A stretch of DNA of 64,000 bases. It comes from Dirofilaria immitis. Its lineage: Eukaryota > Nematoda > Chromadorea > Rhabditida > Onchocercidae. A program made the position numbers and the translations under genes. The stretch is taken from NCBI GenBank assembly GCA_024305405.1, contig JAKNDB010000085.1, positions 1,178,001 through 1,242,000 on the forward strand. Direction: 5' to 3'. Positions 54,100-64,000 of this stretch are shown here, one piece after another. The notes beneath the pieces are model-generated. The model did no database searches and was not told where the DNA came from. It saw only the letters and a program-made list of their open reading frames with translations. How positions within the stretch are numbered: the stretch's first letter is position 1; each line of letters opens with the position of its first letter.

Positions 54100-56790
54100 A
54101 ATAAATTATTCATAAAATATTATATTCAAAAATTGTTATTTTTTTTTTTGCTTCTTTGTGTAAATATTATAATTTCGGCATATTTTATTTTTTTTTTAAA
54201 TTTTTATTAATGAAAAATAGTACTATTTTATTATGAGGAAGCAAAACTTGTGAATTTATGAATAAATACAAATAAAAATATATCATAAATAATGATAAAT
54301 TATTGATAATAATCTTTAAATTCATAATGTCGTAAATAATTACTGCCTTTTTTTTAAAAAATAATGATAAAATATACTTTTTTAGACAAAGATAATTGTC
54401 GGTAATGTTATAAGTGATAATTATTGATAATAAATGATAATTATTAATAATGCTATAAATGGCAATTATCGATAATACTATAAATGATAATTATTAATAA
54501 TGCTGTAAGTGACAATTACTAATAATGCTATAAATTACAAAAAAGATAATAATTAATAATGTTTGATTATTTTTTATATAACCATTATGATAACTGATAT
54601 GATAAGCTTTTATGAATAAAATAGTTCTTATCAAAAATATATTCAATTTATATCTTTTGAAAATAATTTTTTGTAAACATTGTTTATAGATATTATAGAA
54701 TGTATTTCATACATTAACGAAATAAAATATTTACAAATTAATTAATATTTATTAATTAAAAATTAATAAATATTAATTAAATTTTATTAAAAATTATTTT
54801 ACCACGATTTTACAATAGAATTGAATAGACTAAGAGAAGAATAAATTGATATAATATAATGATATTAATTGATATTGGTAAGTAATAAATTGTCAAACTA
54901 TTGTGAACAAATTCAAATGACCATTGATGATATAAACTCGAATAATTTTGGTAATGTTTAGAAATGATGATGAAAGTTTGGAAACGATAGGTTAGAGATA
55001 GATGAGAAAAGGTAAGAGAAGAAAAATTTTTGTTTACTAATGACTTATTCGAAATATATATACATGTATATACATATAGATGTGTATACAAATGGAATTG
55101 TTCTCGTACTTTTGTACCTAACCAAACGATAGTAAACAAATAGAATGATTTAATTCGAGAGCCGAAAATTCAATTCGAGAGTTTTCAAATATTTTTCAAT
55201 TTTACTTATTTAAATTGTAGTAAAATTTTGATTACTAAAACAGTTTTTGTTTTCTTTTTTCGTTTTTTCTTTTTTCATGGCTCAGATTTTTTTAGCTACT
55301 TTTTTTTTTTGTTTATTTGAAATTTCGGAATTTTTTCTCTTTTTTACAGTAATTTCAGATTGATTATATTACTTATTTTTTTCAGTAATTTTTTCAATTT
55401 ATTATTCGAATTACAAAACCAAATTTACTTTATTTATTTTACAATAATTTTAAATTTGATATATATATTATTTCTCTAATTCTTTTTGTTTATTCGAAAT
55501 TTCAAAAATTAATTTTTTTCAGAGAAAAAAAATCAAAAAATTAGAATAATCTCACTTTACAGTGGTTCTAAGCTTTAGTTAATTATTTAATCTTAAAATT
55601 TATAATTCTCTTAATCTTATACGAATCTATGTCTTATATTCAGAAATTTACGAATCGAATTTTTTGATTGATAAAAATGATATCTGAATGGTACCTAAAA
55701 AATTTCGTAAAAAAAAATATTTTCAAAATTATATACAAGATATGTTACATATATATATATATTGAATAAAATTAATTTCATCTTAGAAATTTTAGCAAAA
55801 TAGCAAAAGTTATCAAATTGAATAAAATTAATTTCATCTTAGAAATTTTAGCAAAATAGCAAAAGTTAATGTAAGCATATTATAAGATGTAAAATTATAA
55901 AACTTTAAAAAGAAAAAAAAAACCTAAAAATAGGTAGAAAAATAAAATATAAATTCAAAAAAATATTACAATAATTTCTTTTATAAACCAATCTATTCGC
56001 TATAATATTCGATTAAAAAAAAAATCTTAATAATATCATGAATAAATCATAAATAACTTAATTCTTAATAGTTTTTAAATTGATTTTAATGCTGTTTCAT
56101 ATACGGATAATTTGAATGGAAAATTCGATTACGGTATAACGATTGAGTCAATAGAATGGGAGAATTGAAGGGTGGGATGCGTGGGCGATTGTTGGTTTCC
56201 GATATGTTACCTTTTCCGGTTTGTTGGGCTGGAAGTTATGATACGGAATAACTTACTTTAGTAGAAATTGATATGAAATATCATAAATAAATCATTTTAA
56301 ATAATTTGATTTGCCCATAAGGAAGGTTAAAATTTTTGCTTATATTTGTTGAAATAATTGTATTAAGTTTGGGTCTGTGCTTCTTTACTAAATAATCTGT
56401 ATGTATTACGCAAATATTTATTAATGAATATTTATAATACTAATAAAAATGAATAAAAAATATATATTATTTGAAAGTAAATATATGATGCCATCTGTTC
56501 TTTAAGTAATTACATATTTTCATTAATTATTTCTTGTTCAGTAAAGTGCGTTTTTATCTGAAATATTTGTTTACCAAAAGTACTAGACGTTTAATATCAT
56601 AACCTTATCTCTATAGTTATACCTGAATTAATGAAATTATTGATCGATATGTATATCTGTCGCATGATGATAACTATGATTATAGAATGGAATAATTTTA
56701 AAATAGCTATACGTTGTAATTATTCGATTTTGGAATCCAACTTTATATGTTTAATCTTGAATTATTACATTCAGATTTTGGACAATCAAA
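54100..56790. other. intergenic, divergent upstream region of two genes
   Basis: Contains a degenerate ~28-bp ATAATGCTATAAATG-type repeat at about 54405-54545 and an AT-rich remainder. The long open frame on - at 54810-55139 is rich in F, I, Y, L and S, has no splice context, and is not called. No core promoter is clear. Confidence 0.5.
55762..55868. repeat. 56-bp tandem duplication
   Basis: Two adjacent copies starting TTGAATAAAATTAATTTCAT, nearly identical. Confidence 0.9.
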
Positions 56791-59790
56791 ATGGCTCGTC
56801 GTAATGAATGTTTGGAATGTAAAGTATTTGTGGGAGGCTTGCCGAATGATGCATCAAGTGAAGAAGTAATTTTTAAAAATCAAAATGTTAGATAAATGTG
56901 TATTTTGATTTTCATTTATTTGTTTATTCAAAAATATTACCTTCTATTGGGATCTCTAAAAAATCAGCAGTACAATAATAGGATAGATATCAGAAAAATT
57001 ATCTGAAAGTTGTGAATTCAATCACCACTCTGTAAAATGATAATTTGTATTTTGACGAGTTTTAGAAATCTTTGTTTGGAAATTTTTCAATATATCTGAT
57101 TACAATTTTAGGAACCAAGTACTATTATTAAGATCACTTTGATTGCTCTGTAACTAATCAATCCTCATTTTATTGCTTACTGTTTTTACTAAAGATCATC
57201 ATGCGCTCACCTTTTCGATTTAGAATAATAACTCTTTCAGTTAGAAGAAGCGTTCAGTAAATATGGTCGTATCAAAAAGTTTGGTTAGCACGTCGTCCAC
57301 CTGGTTTTGCATTTGTTGAATTCGAGGATAGTCGAGATGCAGAAGATGCCGTGAAAGGATTGGATGGAACGTAAGTTCTCTATTTCCTTCATATTCTTAA
57401 GTTGAGTTATTTCAGATTAAATTTGATTTGTGATTTTGCTGATTACATTTTACTTTGTCCATTTAATGTTTCACAGTTTTCTTCGTAGTTCCAATTTTCT
57501 TTACTTTATTGTTATTTGAAAAGATGATTATTACAATTCATCAATCTTAGCTGTCACCTGATGAAATTTGATAGATCTGAAATGTTAAAAAACTATTAAA
57601 AGCTAGTTCATATTTTCGTATATTGTTCTATTTTTTTTTTTTATTGCGGAGAATTATTTTGCATCTTTATCGTATATACACGATATTTACCTTGAAAAGA
57701 AAACAGGATGTATATTAATATTATGGTGAAGTGAAGATTTTCAGACGCATTTGTGGTGTCCGCCCAAGAGTGGAATTTTCGCATGGCGGTTCGCGTCGTG
57801 GTGGTCGGGGAGGTGGAGGTAGACGTCGTTCGAGGTAATTTATTTTCTTTTAAAAATCTGATAATGGCTCGGCTTTCATGCAATGTAGTTAGAATCTTTT
57901 GCATTTATAATTTTTTATGATAATTTCCACGAAAGTTTTATTAGTTTTTAACAATACGAAGAAAAAAGAATACCATAGTATGAAATTGAAATATATATTT
58001 TAGCCCGTTACCACCATATCAGCGTTTCCTACGGAACTCGTTTTATGAGTTCAGCTTTCGCTCACTCCATACTACTACTGCAGTATCACTGTCCTGAAAC
58101 TTTGCATCCGACGCTTCAGTTATTTTCGCAATCACACTGTCTCTGCATCCTTCATTTTTACATTGCCGGCGGGTTCAAAGTCTTCGAAAGCTGATCAGCT
58201 TGCAAAAAGATACGGAAAAAGGGTCATCGTCTTCTAAGTCTTCAAAAACGCTTCATCACCATCCAAAAATAAAATTAACTGGCTGTTATCATCTGCACAA
58301 TTTTATTGTTATAAACGACCGCGCAGCTGCGGTATCCGTTTGCTCGCTGGTCTCTGCCAGAGATGTATCACGTATACGTCACCGCAAAGCTTCCACACTT
58401 CTTTCTACTTGTACCACTTAACTCGGTAAGAAAATTTGCAGTAGGAATACCTGAGTATATATAACATATATATATTCTAAGACTTCGGATAATTTATATT
58501 CACTTTTGACAATTTAATGGGATAGGGAATAGCTTTCGCTACTAATACGAGGGTTTTCCAATGAGGAAGCATTACTATATATCAGGCGATTGAAATCAAG
58601 TGGCACCAGTCCACGATATTTGGAAATAAAATAGTTCCATAGATCATTTTCAGCTTCTTTCAGGACTCCAATGTACTTCCATTTCGGTGTGCTAACATAG
58701 CATTACCGTTAGGATGTACAATATTGCATGACGGATAAATGCTTACGTATTGAGAAGCAAGAAGATCCTCTAAGCTATCAATATTATAATTGGTTAATAC
58801 TGTAAGTGAAATAGTTTGATGGTTGGCAATGACAATGTGAGCTTCTTTTTGAAGATTTATGGACAGTTTTAGTCCGACATATTGTCATTCAATCATCGGG
58901 AGATGCCATCATTTTGACCTGATATTCTGGTGATGTTTCGCTGGGAGGCTGTTTATATTATTTAGGCTATATCAGTTTATGATATGCACTCTGTTTCAAT
59001 GATTTTATCGGACTCTCTTGAATAAACCAACTTAAAGAGTTCGTTTTCTCAGATGTGGAGATATTTTCGGACAACAGAGTGCATGAAAGACTTAACATTT
59101 TTTTACTTTGATAAGATTTGCTGTTATATGCTATCGTCCAGTTTCCTATTTCTAGGACACCAATACGCCGACGTTCACTCAGTCGTTCACGATCGCCACC
59201 ACCGCGACGATCACCGCGATATAGTCGTAGCCGTAGCCGTAGTTTGAATCGGTTAGTGGTTTTTTTTCTCACAATTGCAAATTTCTTACTGTAGTTTGGA
59301 TATCTCTTTCCTAAAACAGTAGGATTAAGTGCAGAATATCAAAACAAAATAATATGCTTTTGATTTATTACTTTTTTGTCTTAATAATTTTGCTTCCATG
59401 AGATTATTTGCTACATGAATATCAAATGATATTCATACCTTGGATATATCAGTACTTCGAGCTCATAGTTTCATTGCGAAACGGATTTCCTCTAAATTAA
59501 TTCGCGATTTATGATGTGAAGTCTTGGACTTCTTAATTTAATAATTTATTGAGTTCTTTAGTCATAAAATATATCGCTATTAGCAATACATTTATTCAGA
59601 GTAATTGCTTATTTATTTTAGAGATAAATGAATGGATCAATAACAGTAATACATTTCAATCAATGTAAGTTAAATCCATATCGCTGTTTTCAGGGAAATC
59701 GAGAGAATATTTGCAATTCCATCCTACCAATTTATGATTCATTTTGCTTCATTTGTTATCTTTAATTTGGAAACAGTTTACTTGGGATAA
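56791..59790 (+). CDS. SR splicing factor (SRSF3/SRSF7, rsp-6-like), copy 1
   Basis: Exons: 56791-56865, 57241-57370, 57745-57834, 59156-59251, and a tentative last exon 59694-59790. ATG 56791 follows an ACATTCAG acceptor by 18 bases. One RRM: RNP2 [11 protein letters not shown] in exon 1, RNP1 [19 protein letters not shown] in exon 2; then a Gly/Arg hinge ([17 protein letters not shown]) and an RS tail ([20 protein letters not shown]). Such proteins bind exonic enhancers in the nucleus and affect splice choice. Exon 2 lacks one base at 57274-57279 (KK-VW in copy 2); restoring it gives a 131-bp exon like copy 2, so this is either an error or the only lesion of a pseudogene. A stop-containing cassette exon lies at 58004-58425. 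Tandem with copy 2 downstream. Confidence 0.8.
58004..58425 (+). other. candidate poison cassette exon of SR gene copy 1
   Basis: Acceptor ATATTTTAG precedes 58004 and donor GTAAGA follows 58425. The 422-bp segment is markedly GC-richer than the surrounding intron. Entered in the phase left by exon 3, it reads [19 protein letters not shown] and reaches TGA at 58095-58097. Inclusion would truncate the protein before the RS tail and expose the mRNA to nonsense-mediated decay, a known autoregulation mode of SR genes. Confidence 0.55.
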
Positions 59791-61199
59791 GGTGAAAGAA
59801 TGACAAAATGTTGCGCATTATGAAAATAGAAGTATTTGTCTAGAAAATGTACATCAGATCAATATTTTTTATCACCCATCTTTACCTTCATTAATTTTGA
59901 AAGCTTTTTTCAATAATTTTGTAATCGAATTTTGGCCGGCAAATATACTGATTCCTATCCTTCATCCATCCATCTTCAAAAACGAAATTTAAATTTTTCA
60001 CTCTAAATGAAACAATTAAGTTTTAACAATTAATTTAGCGTATTTACAAGGCAAACAATAAATGTAGAGACCTAGTAAGATGTTGCAGAATTATTCATTG
60101 GTTTTTGTTCTTTTTGTTTATGCTTGATTTAATATCCTGATGGTTTTTACAAAGCTTTTATTTATCTAAATCATTATTTGTCAAAAGATGGCTAATTTAT
60201 CCGTCAATGATTTCTAACTGAAACAATAGGGAGCATTACTAGATTCAAAAATTTCTTAAGGGGTAAGATAAATTGCTATAAAACATCTTTATTCGGAATT
60301 TTTTATTTTACCCATCAGAACTACAATAAAATTTATTATGGTAATAATTTTATATTAATGACTAAAAAATATTGCAACAAGATAGGAAATAAATTCACAA
60401 CCGAAATGACATACATGAATAAATGCTGGCGAGAACCACGTTTTTGGATCTCGATGACTCAATTTAACAATCCAAAAGACTTTACGAGAATTTATTAAGA
60501 AATATTAATGCCTCCGAAGGAGAAATCATTCCTGCCATGTCAAAGCATTTTTCTTCAATTGTTATTATTCGGCATTTTTGAAGTTTTTGTATTTTTAAAA
60601 ATTCGGATTTTTGAATTTAAACAGTTAACGTTGTCAGATATATTTTTGCCCATTAAATATTGTTTTTGTCTTTGATTTTTTGCTATTTTAGGATGGGTAC
60701 AATGCCCAGCTTGTTATGCTTATCACTATATTATATTAGTAAATGATGATAGCACAAGGATGGTATTGATAGGGCGATTATGAGTAATAGAGCGTTCATA
60801 AGTTGTCATTAAGTAATGATAGCAATTACATACATCGGAAAATAAGTTGATAAGAAGTTATCATTCTTATATTATGCCTCTCGCCGAAGTAGTTCCATTG
60901 ATGCCAGTTTATCCTGTTAGAATCTAAGCTGATTCTCGGTATTTTAATTAAGGCAGAGAAAAGTTCGGTTCTTTATCTTTTAGTTATAGCTAGAAATTGC
61001 TATTATCTCATGTTATTGAATTAGAAAAGTAGAGTTTTTTTCTTTATGTGGACATAACCTACATTTGTTGAGTTTCGTGCGTAGGATTCTGATTAAGTTT
61101 TCTGTCTTACACTATGGGTTGTTAAAAATTTGGCAGTTTCTCCACTTTTTTTTTATTATTTTTCTAAAGGTTGATCATTTTCCAACTTGCTTATTGAAT
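59791..61199. other. intergenic between the tandem SR genes
   Basis: Holds the 3' UTR of copy 1 and the upstream region of copy 2. No other gene recognised. The copy 2 trans-splice acceptor (TTTTTCTAAAG) ends near 61169. Confidence 0.5.
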
Positions 61200-63590
61200 A
61201 TGTCACGACGATCTGATCCGCTTGATTGCAAAGTGTATGTTGGAGGCTTACCACAAGATGCCACATCTCAAGAGGTTGATCAACTTCAATAATTTGTATT
61301 AAGATATTTCTGCATCATTTTTTCTTGATATCTCTGATTAATCATCTATAGGGGCTGGCTTTTCGTATCAAACTGGTACTTCAGGCCTTGTTTTCTTTTC
61401 ATTCAGAAATTTAGTCTTTTTGTTTTTTTTTAGCTTGAGGATGCCTTCAATCGTTTTGGGCGTATACGGAAGGTTTGGGTTGCCCGACGTCCACCAGGAT
61501 TTGCGTTCGTAGAATTTGAAGATGCTCGAGATGCTGAAGACGCTGTAAAAGCACTGGATGGAACGTAGGATTTGGTTTTTTTCCTTAACGGCTATAATCT
61601 TTAAAATATTTCGTCTCGCTTTTTAATTGCTACCCATATTTTTTCTCATTTTAGAAGAATTTGTGGTGTACGTGCTCGCGTCGAAATTTCACATGGTCGT
61701 CGAAGAAATGGCGGTTATGGCGGTGGTGGGGGTGGAGGAGGTGGCGGTTACTATGAAGGTGGTCGCCGACGTTCGAGGTATGCCTTAATGATTTATTCAA
61801 GTTTTTTCTTTAATTATTAGCTTTATACACAGGTAATTACTATTCCTTTTCCTTCTTTTTAAATCAAACTGATAAATATCTTACTATATTATACTTACAT
61901 AAGTTTGGAATTCTATTGCAAGATGGGGTTTTTAATTTGAACTTATTGATATTAATTCCCCTCTCTCTACTAAAAAGTTAAATCAGATTATTGGAATAGA
62001 AATAATTTTTTGTCAAAAAAATTTACGATACATTCATAGATCATCCACCTTACAGGCAAGATAATAGTCTTTTTGTTTTTGCCATTTCTGCGGATCAAAC
62101 TCCTTTTATTTCATAATATTAAGTAAAAGAAAATAAGGTTAGTTGTGTAAGATTATTTTGTAAGAGTAAAATTTCAGGTGTTTGGAAAAAATTAAGTTAT
62201 TTTAGCCTATCCATGCGGTTACCGCTACTATTGTTACCACAACCACTACTGCTACTACTACTACTATCACTACTATAACAGCTCATCTCAACATCAACAC
62301 CTACTTCATCTGCTTTGCAACTACTACTGTCAGTTCTACTGTAACGAACATCTTCATAGAAGCATTACGACTTTCCCATTACTTCATCGATCTTCGTCGC
62401 CCACACGTTCCTCTGCAACAAACATGCAGCAACAGGAAATTTCCTCATGAAGTAGGAAATTCCATAAATTTGTACGGATCTACAATTCGGTTGGTTTAAA
62501 TGAGGTATGAGCGAAGGTACATCCTTCCGTAATTCTACCTGTCTTGCTTCAACACAACCAACCAAGCTCCTGCGTTTGTAGGAGGACTATTCCAAGAAAA
62601 TCGAAGTAGTTCATGTTGAAAAGAAAAAAATCAGTACAATTTTCTTTCCCAACAGTTACTATTTCACATCAAACAGCATTTATGATTATCATCATCGTTA
62701 CCATCATTATCGTCGTCGTCAGTCATCGTCATCATCATCAATCATAATTATAATCATCATCATCGTCATAATAATAATAATCATCATCATCTACATTATC
62801 ATCATCACCGTCATCATCACCATCGTCGTCATCATCAGTCATCATTATGATCATCGTCATCATAATCATCATCATATAAACAACATCCATTCATCGTTTT
62901 TGGATGGTAAGAAATTCCAATTTCGAAAAGGAGAGCATTTATTTCTCCTTTCAATAATTTTTTTAAATAATAGTCGATGATTTGAAAAGCTTTTTAATGT
63001 CTTTTTCTCCATCTAAATTTTTTTCATGTTTTTCATTTCCTGTTTTCTGTAGTCTTTTTGATAGTGGTAGCGTTATTTGGAACATGGTAAATTTTTCTTT
63101 TTGATTTCGATAAACCACTACTTTCTGTTATTTCTATTACTTTTATGAGCCCCTATTTTCTTTTATGATTTTACGTGTCAATTTCATTCGCATAAAATTC
63201 CGAATCATGGTTTTTATTATCAAGTTTTTGAAGCATCGGAGTCTGTACGAATAATGGATTATATTTTATTAGACTTCATTTCTTATTTTTATTAATGATA
63301 AACTTATTTTTTGAAATGTAAATGTGAATGAATTCGTCACATATGCTGTTTCATTTATTGCAGTAAGTAGTGGTTTATCGAACCAGTATGTGCTAAATAT
63401 TATTTTTTCATTTTGTTAGGAAAATTGATCAAATATAAGCTTCGGACATAAAATTTATAGAATTTATCAATTATCAATGTTTTTGAAGATCGCCATACTA
63501 CCGGAGAACACGTAGTCGTTCTATTACACCACCACCACGTAAATCGCCTCGGTATGATGAAAGACGGAGTATGAGCAGAAGCTTAAGCAG
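61200..63590 (+). CDS. SR splicing factor (SRSF3/SRSF7, rsp-6-like), copy 2
   Basis: Exons: 61200-61274, 61434-61564, 61655-61777, 63489-63590; exon 4 ends in an open phase-2 donor (GTGAAG), so the gene may continue past the window. The RRM is intact: [53 protein letters not shown] Gly-rich hinge ([18 protein letters not shown]) and an RS tail ([20 protein letters not shown]) follow. [18 protein letters not shown] is the family's most conserved stretch. Exon lengths and phases match copy 1. The 1.7-kb last intron includes a candidate poison exon (62206-62906) and an ATC-rich microsatellite. Acts in nuclear pre-mRNA splicing by family. Confidence 0.9.
62206..62906 (+). other. candidate poison cassette exon of SR gene copy 2
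   Basis: Acceptor GTTATTTTAG precedes 62206; donor GTAAGAA follows 62906, the same donor type as in copy 1. GC-richer than the intron. In the phase supplied by exon 3 it reaches TAA at 62276-62278. It occupies the same place in the gene as the copy 1 cassette, though the sequences have diverged and this one contains a trinucleotide array. The exact 3' end is less certain than the acceptor. Confidence 0.45.
62683..62882. repeat. ATC/GTC trinucleotide microsatellite
   Basis: About 200 bp of ATC and GTC triplets with interruptions (ATCATCATCGTCATC type). It lies inside the candidate poison exon of SR copy 2. Confidence 0.95.
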
Positions 63591-64000
63591 GTGAAGATCT
63601 TTAATCTAATTAGAAATTGTGTTTAATGAATGTTTTAAATCAAGCTGTATTAGGAAACGAATGAAATAAGGGAATAATATAAAAAAAAGATACGAAGATT
63701 TTTCCTACCTTTACCGTCTTTTCTTCGTTATTGTTAATTGAAAGAGGAAAAAATAAAGGAGAATTGTTAATTCATGAGGTTATTCATTATTTGTAAATGA
63801 TTGATAATAAAATAGCGCTAAAAGAGATTATGAATGAATTTCGATCAATCGAAGTTCAACTACATTTTGTTTTATTACATTGGTGATAAAGCATTCTAAT
63901 TTTTATGCATGTTATTAATAAAAAATCATGAAGTTCAAATTTTTCATTTATAAGTAGGAAACATAAAGTTGTCTTTTTACGCTGTACTACCATCAGAAAT
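63591..64000. other. downstream of SR copy 2 exon 4, to window end
   Basis: Begins with the GTGAAG donor and looks intronic or intergenic; no further RS-encoding exon is visible before the window ends. Confidence 0.45.

Noticed and set aside
54810..55139. 109-codon open frame on -
   Set aside because: Composition is F/I/Y/L/S-rich as expected from AT-rich noise, with no splice context, signal or family motif.

Overview
The window is very AT-rich nuclear DNA from a nematode. Genes are split into many short exons separated by small introns with consensus GTAAG donors and TTTCAG or TTTTAG acceptors. Most start codons sit 0-15 bases after an unpaired acceptor, as expected for spliced-leader trans-splicing. 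The protein families (ground-like, EB-module, Kunitz/lustrin, SR splicing factors) are typical of nematodes. A decayed bacterial riboflavin synthase fragment lies inside the eukaryotic sequence; this suggests an old Wolbachia insertion and therefore a filarial or related spirurid worm.

Layout. 1-6.4 kb: a poorly preserved coding-like stretch on + (1.2-2.04 kb) and an unrecognised nine-exon coiled-coil gene on - (3.3-6.4 kb) with perfect hairpins in two introns. 6.4-12 kb: gene-poor, dominated by a 1.8-kb 33/34-bp satellite. 12.1-13.8 kb: a five-exon secreted EB-module gene on -. 13.8-23.7 kb: gene-poor and repeat-rich, with a 1.24-kb segment present about 2.3 times, a 37-bp minisatellite and the riboflavin synthase fragment (20.15-20.54 kb). 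23.7-29.0 kb: a nine-exon CHK1-like kinase on + with altered catalytic motifs and a 40-bp intronic minisatellite. 30.1-34.3 kb: two head-to-head paralogous ground-like genes sharing an intergenic region with two opposed TATA-like boxes. 36.1-54.1 kb: one large - strand gene of about 34 exons encoding a secreted protein of roughly 1,900 residues with 13 Kunitz and 11 lustrin-type cysteine domains. 56.8-63.6 kb: two tandem SR-protein genes on +, each with a GC-richer, stop-containing cassette exon at the same position.

Working relations. The ground-like, EB and Kunitz/lustrin products are all predicted to be secreted and cysteine-rich, consistent with cuticle or extracellular-matrix roles; this is family-level inference. 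The SR genes would act in nuclear splicing and look autoregulated. The kinase is intracellular and may have weak or no catalytic activity.

Quality caveat. At least eight exons in four well-supported genes, on both strands, lack exactly one base in or beside a short A/T run while splice phases and family signatures demand it. This pattern fits residual long-read homopolymer error better than multiple pseudogenes. Frames should be checked against reads or RNA before calling any of these genes broken. The riboflavin synthase fragment is different: besides indels it has a true nonsense substitution and truncated ends.
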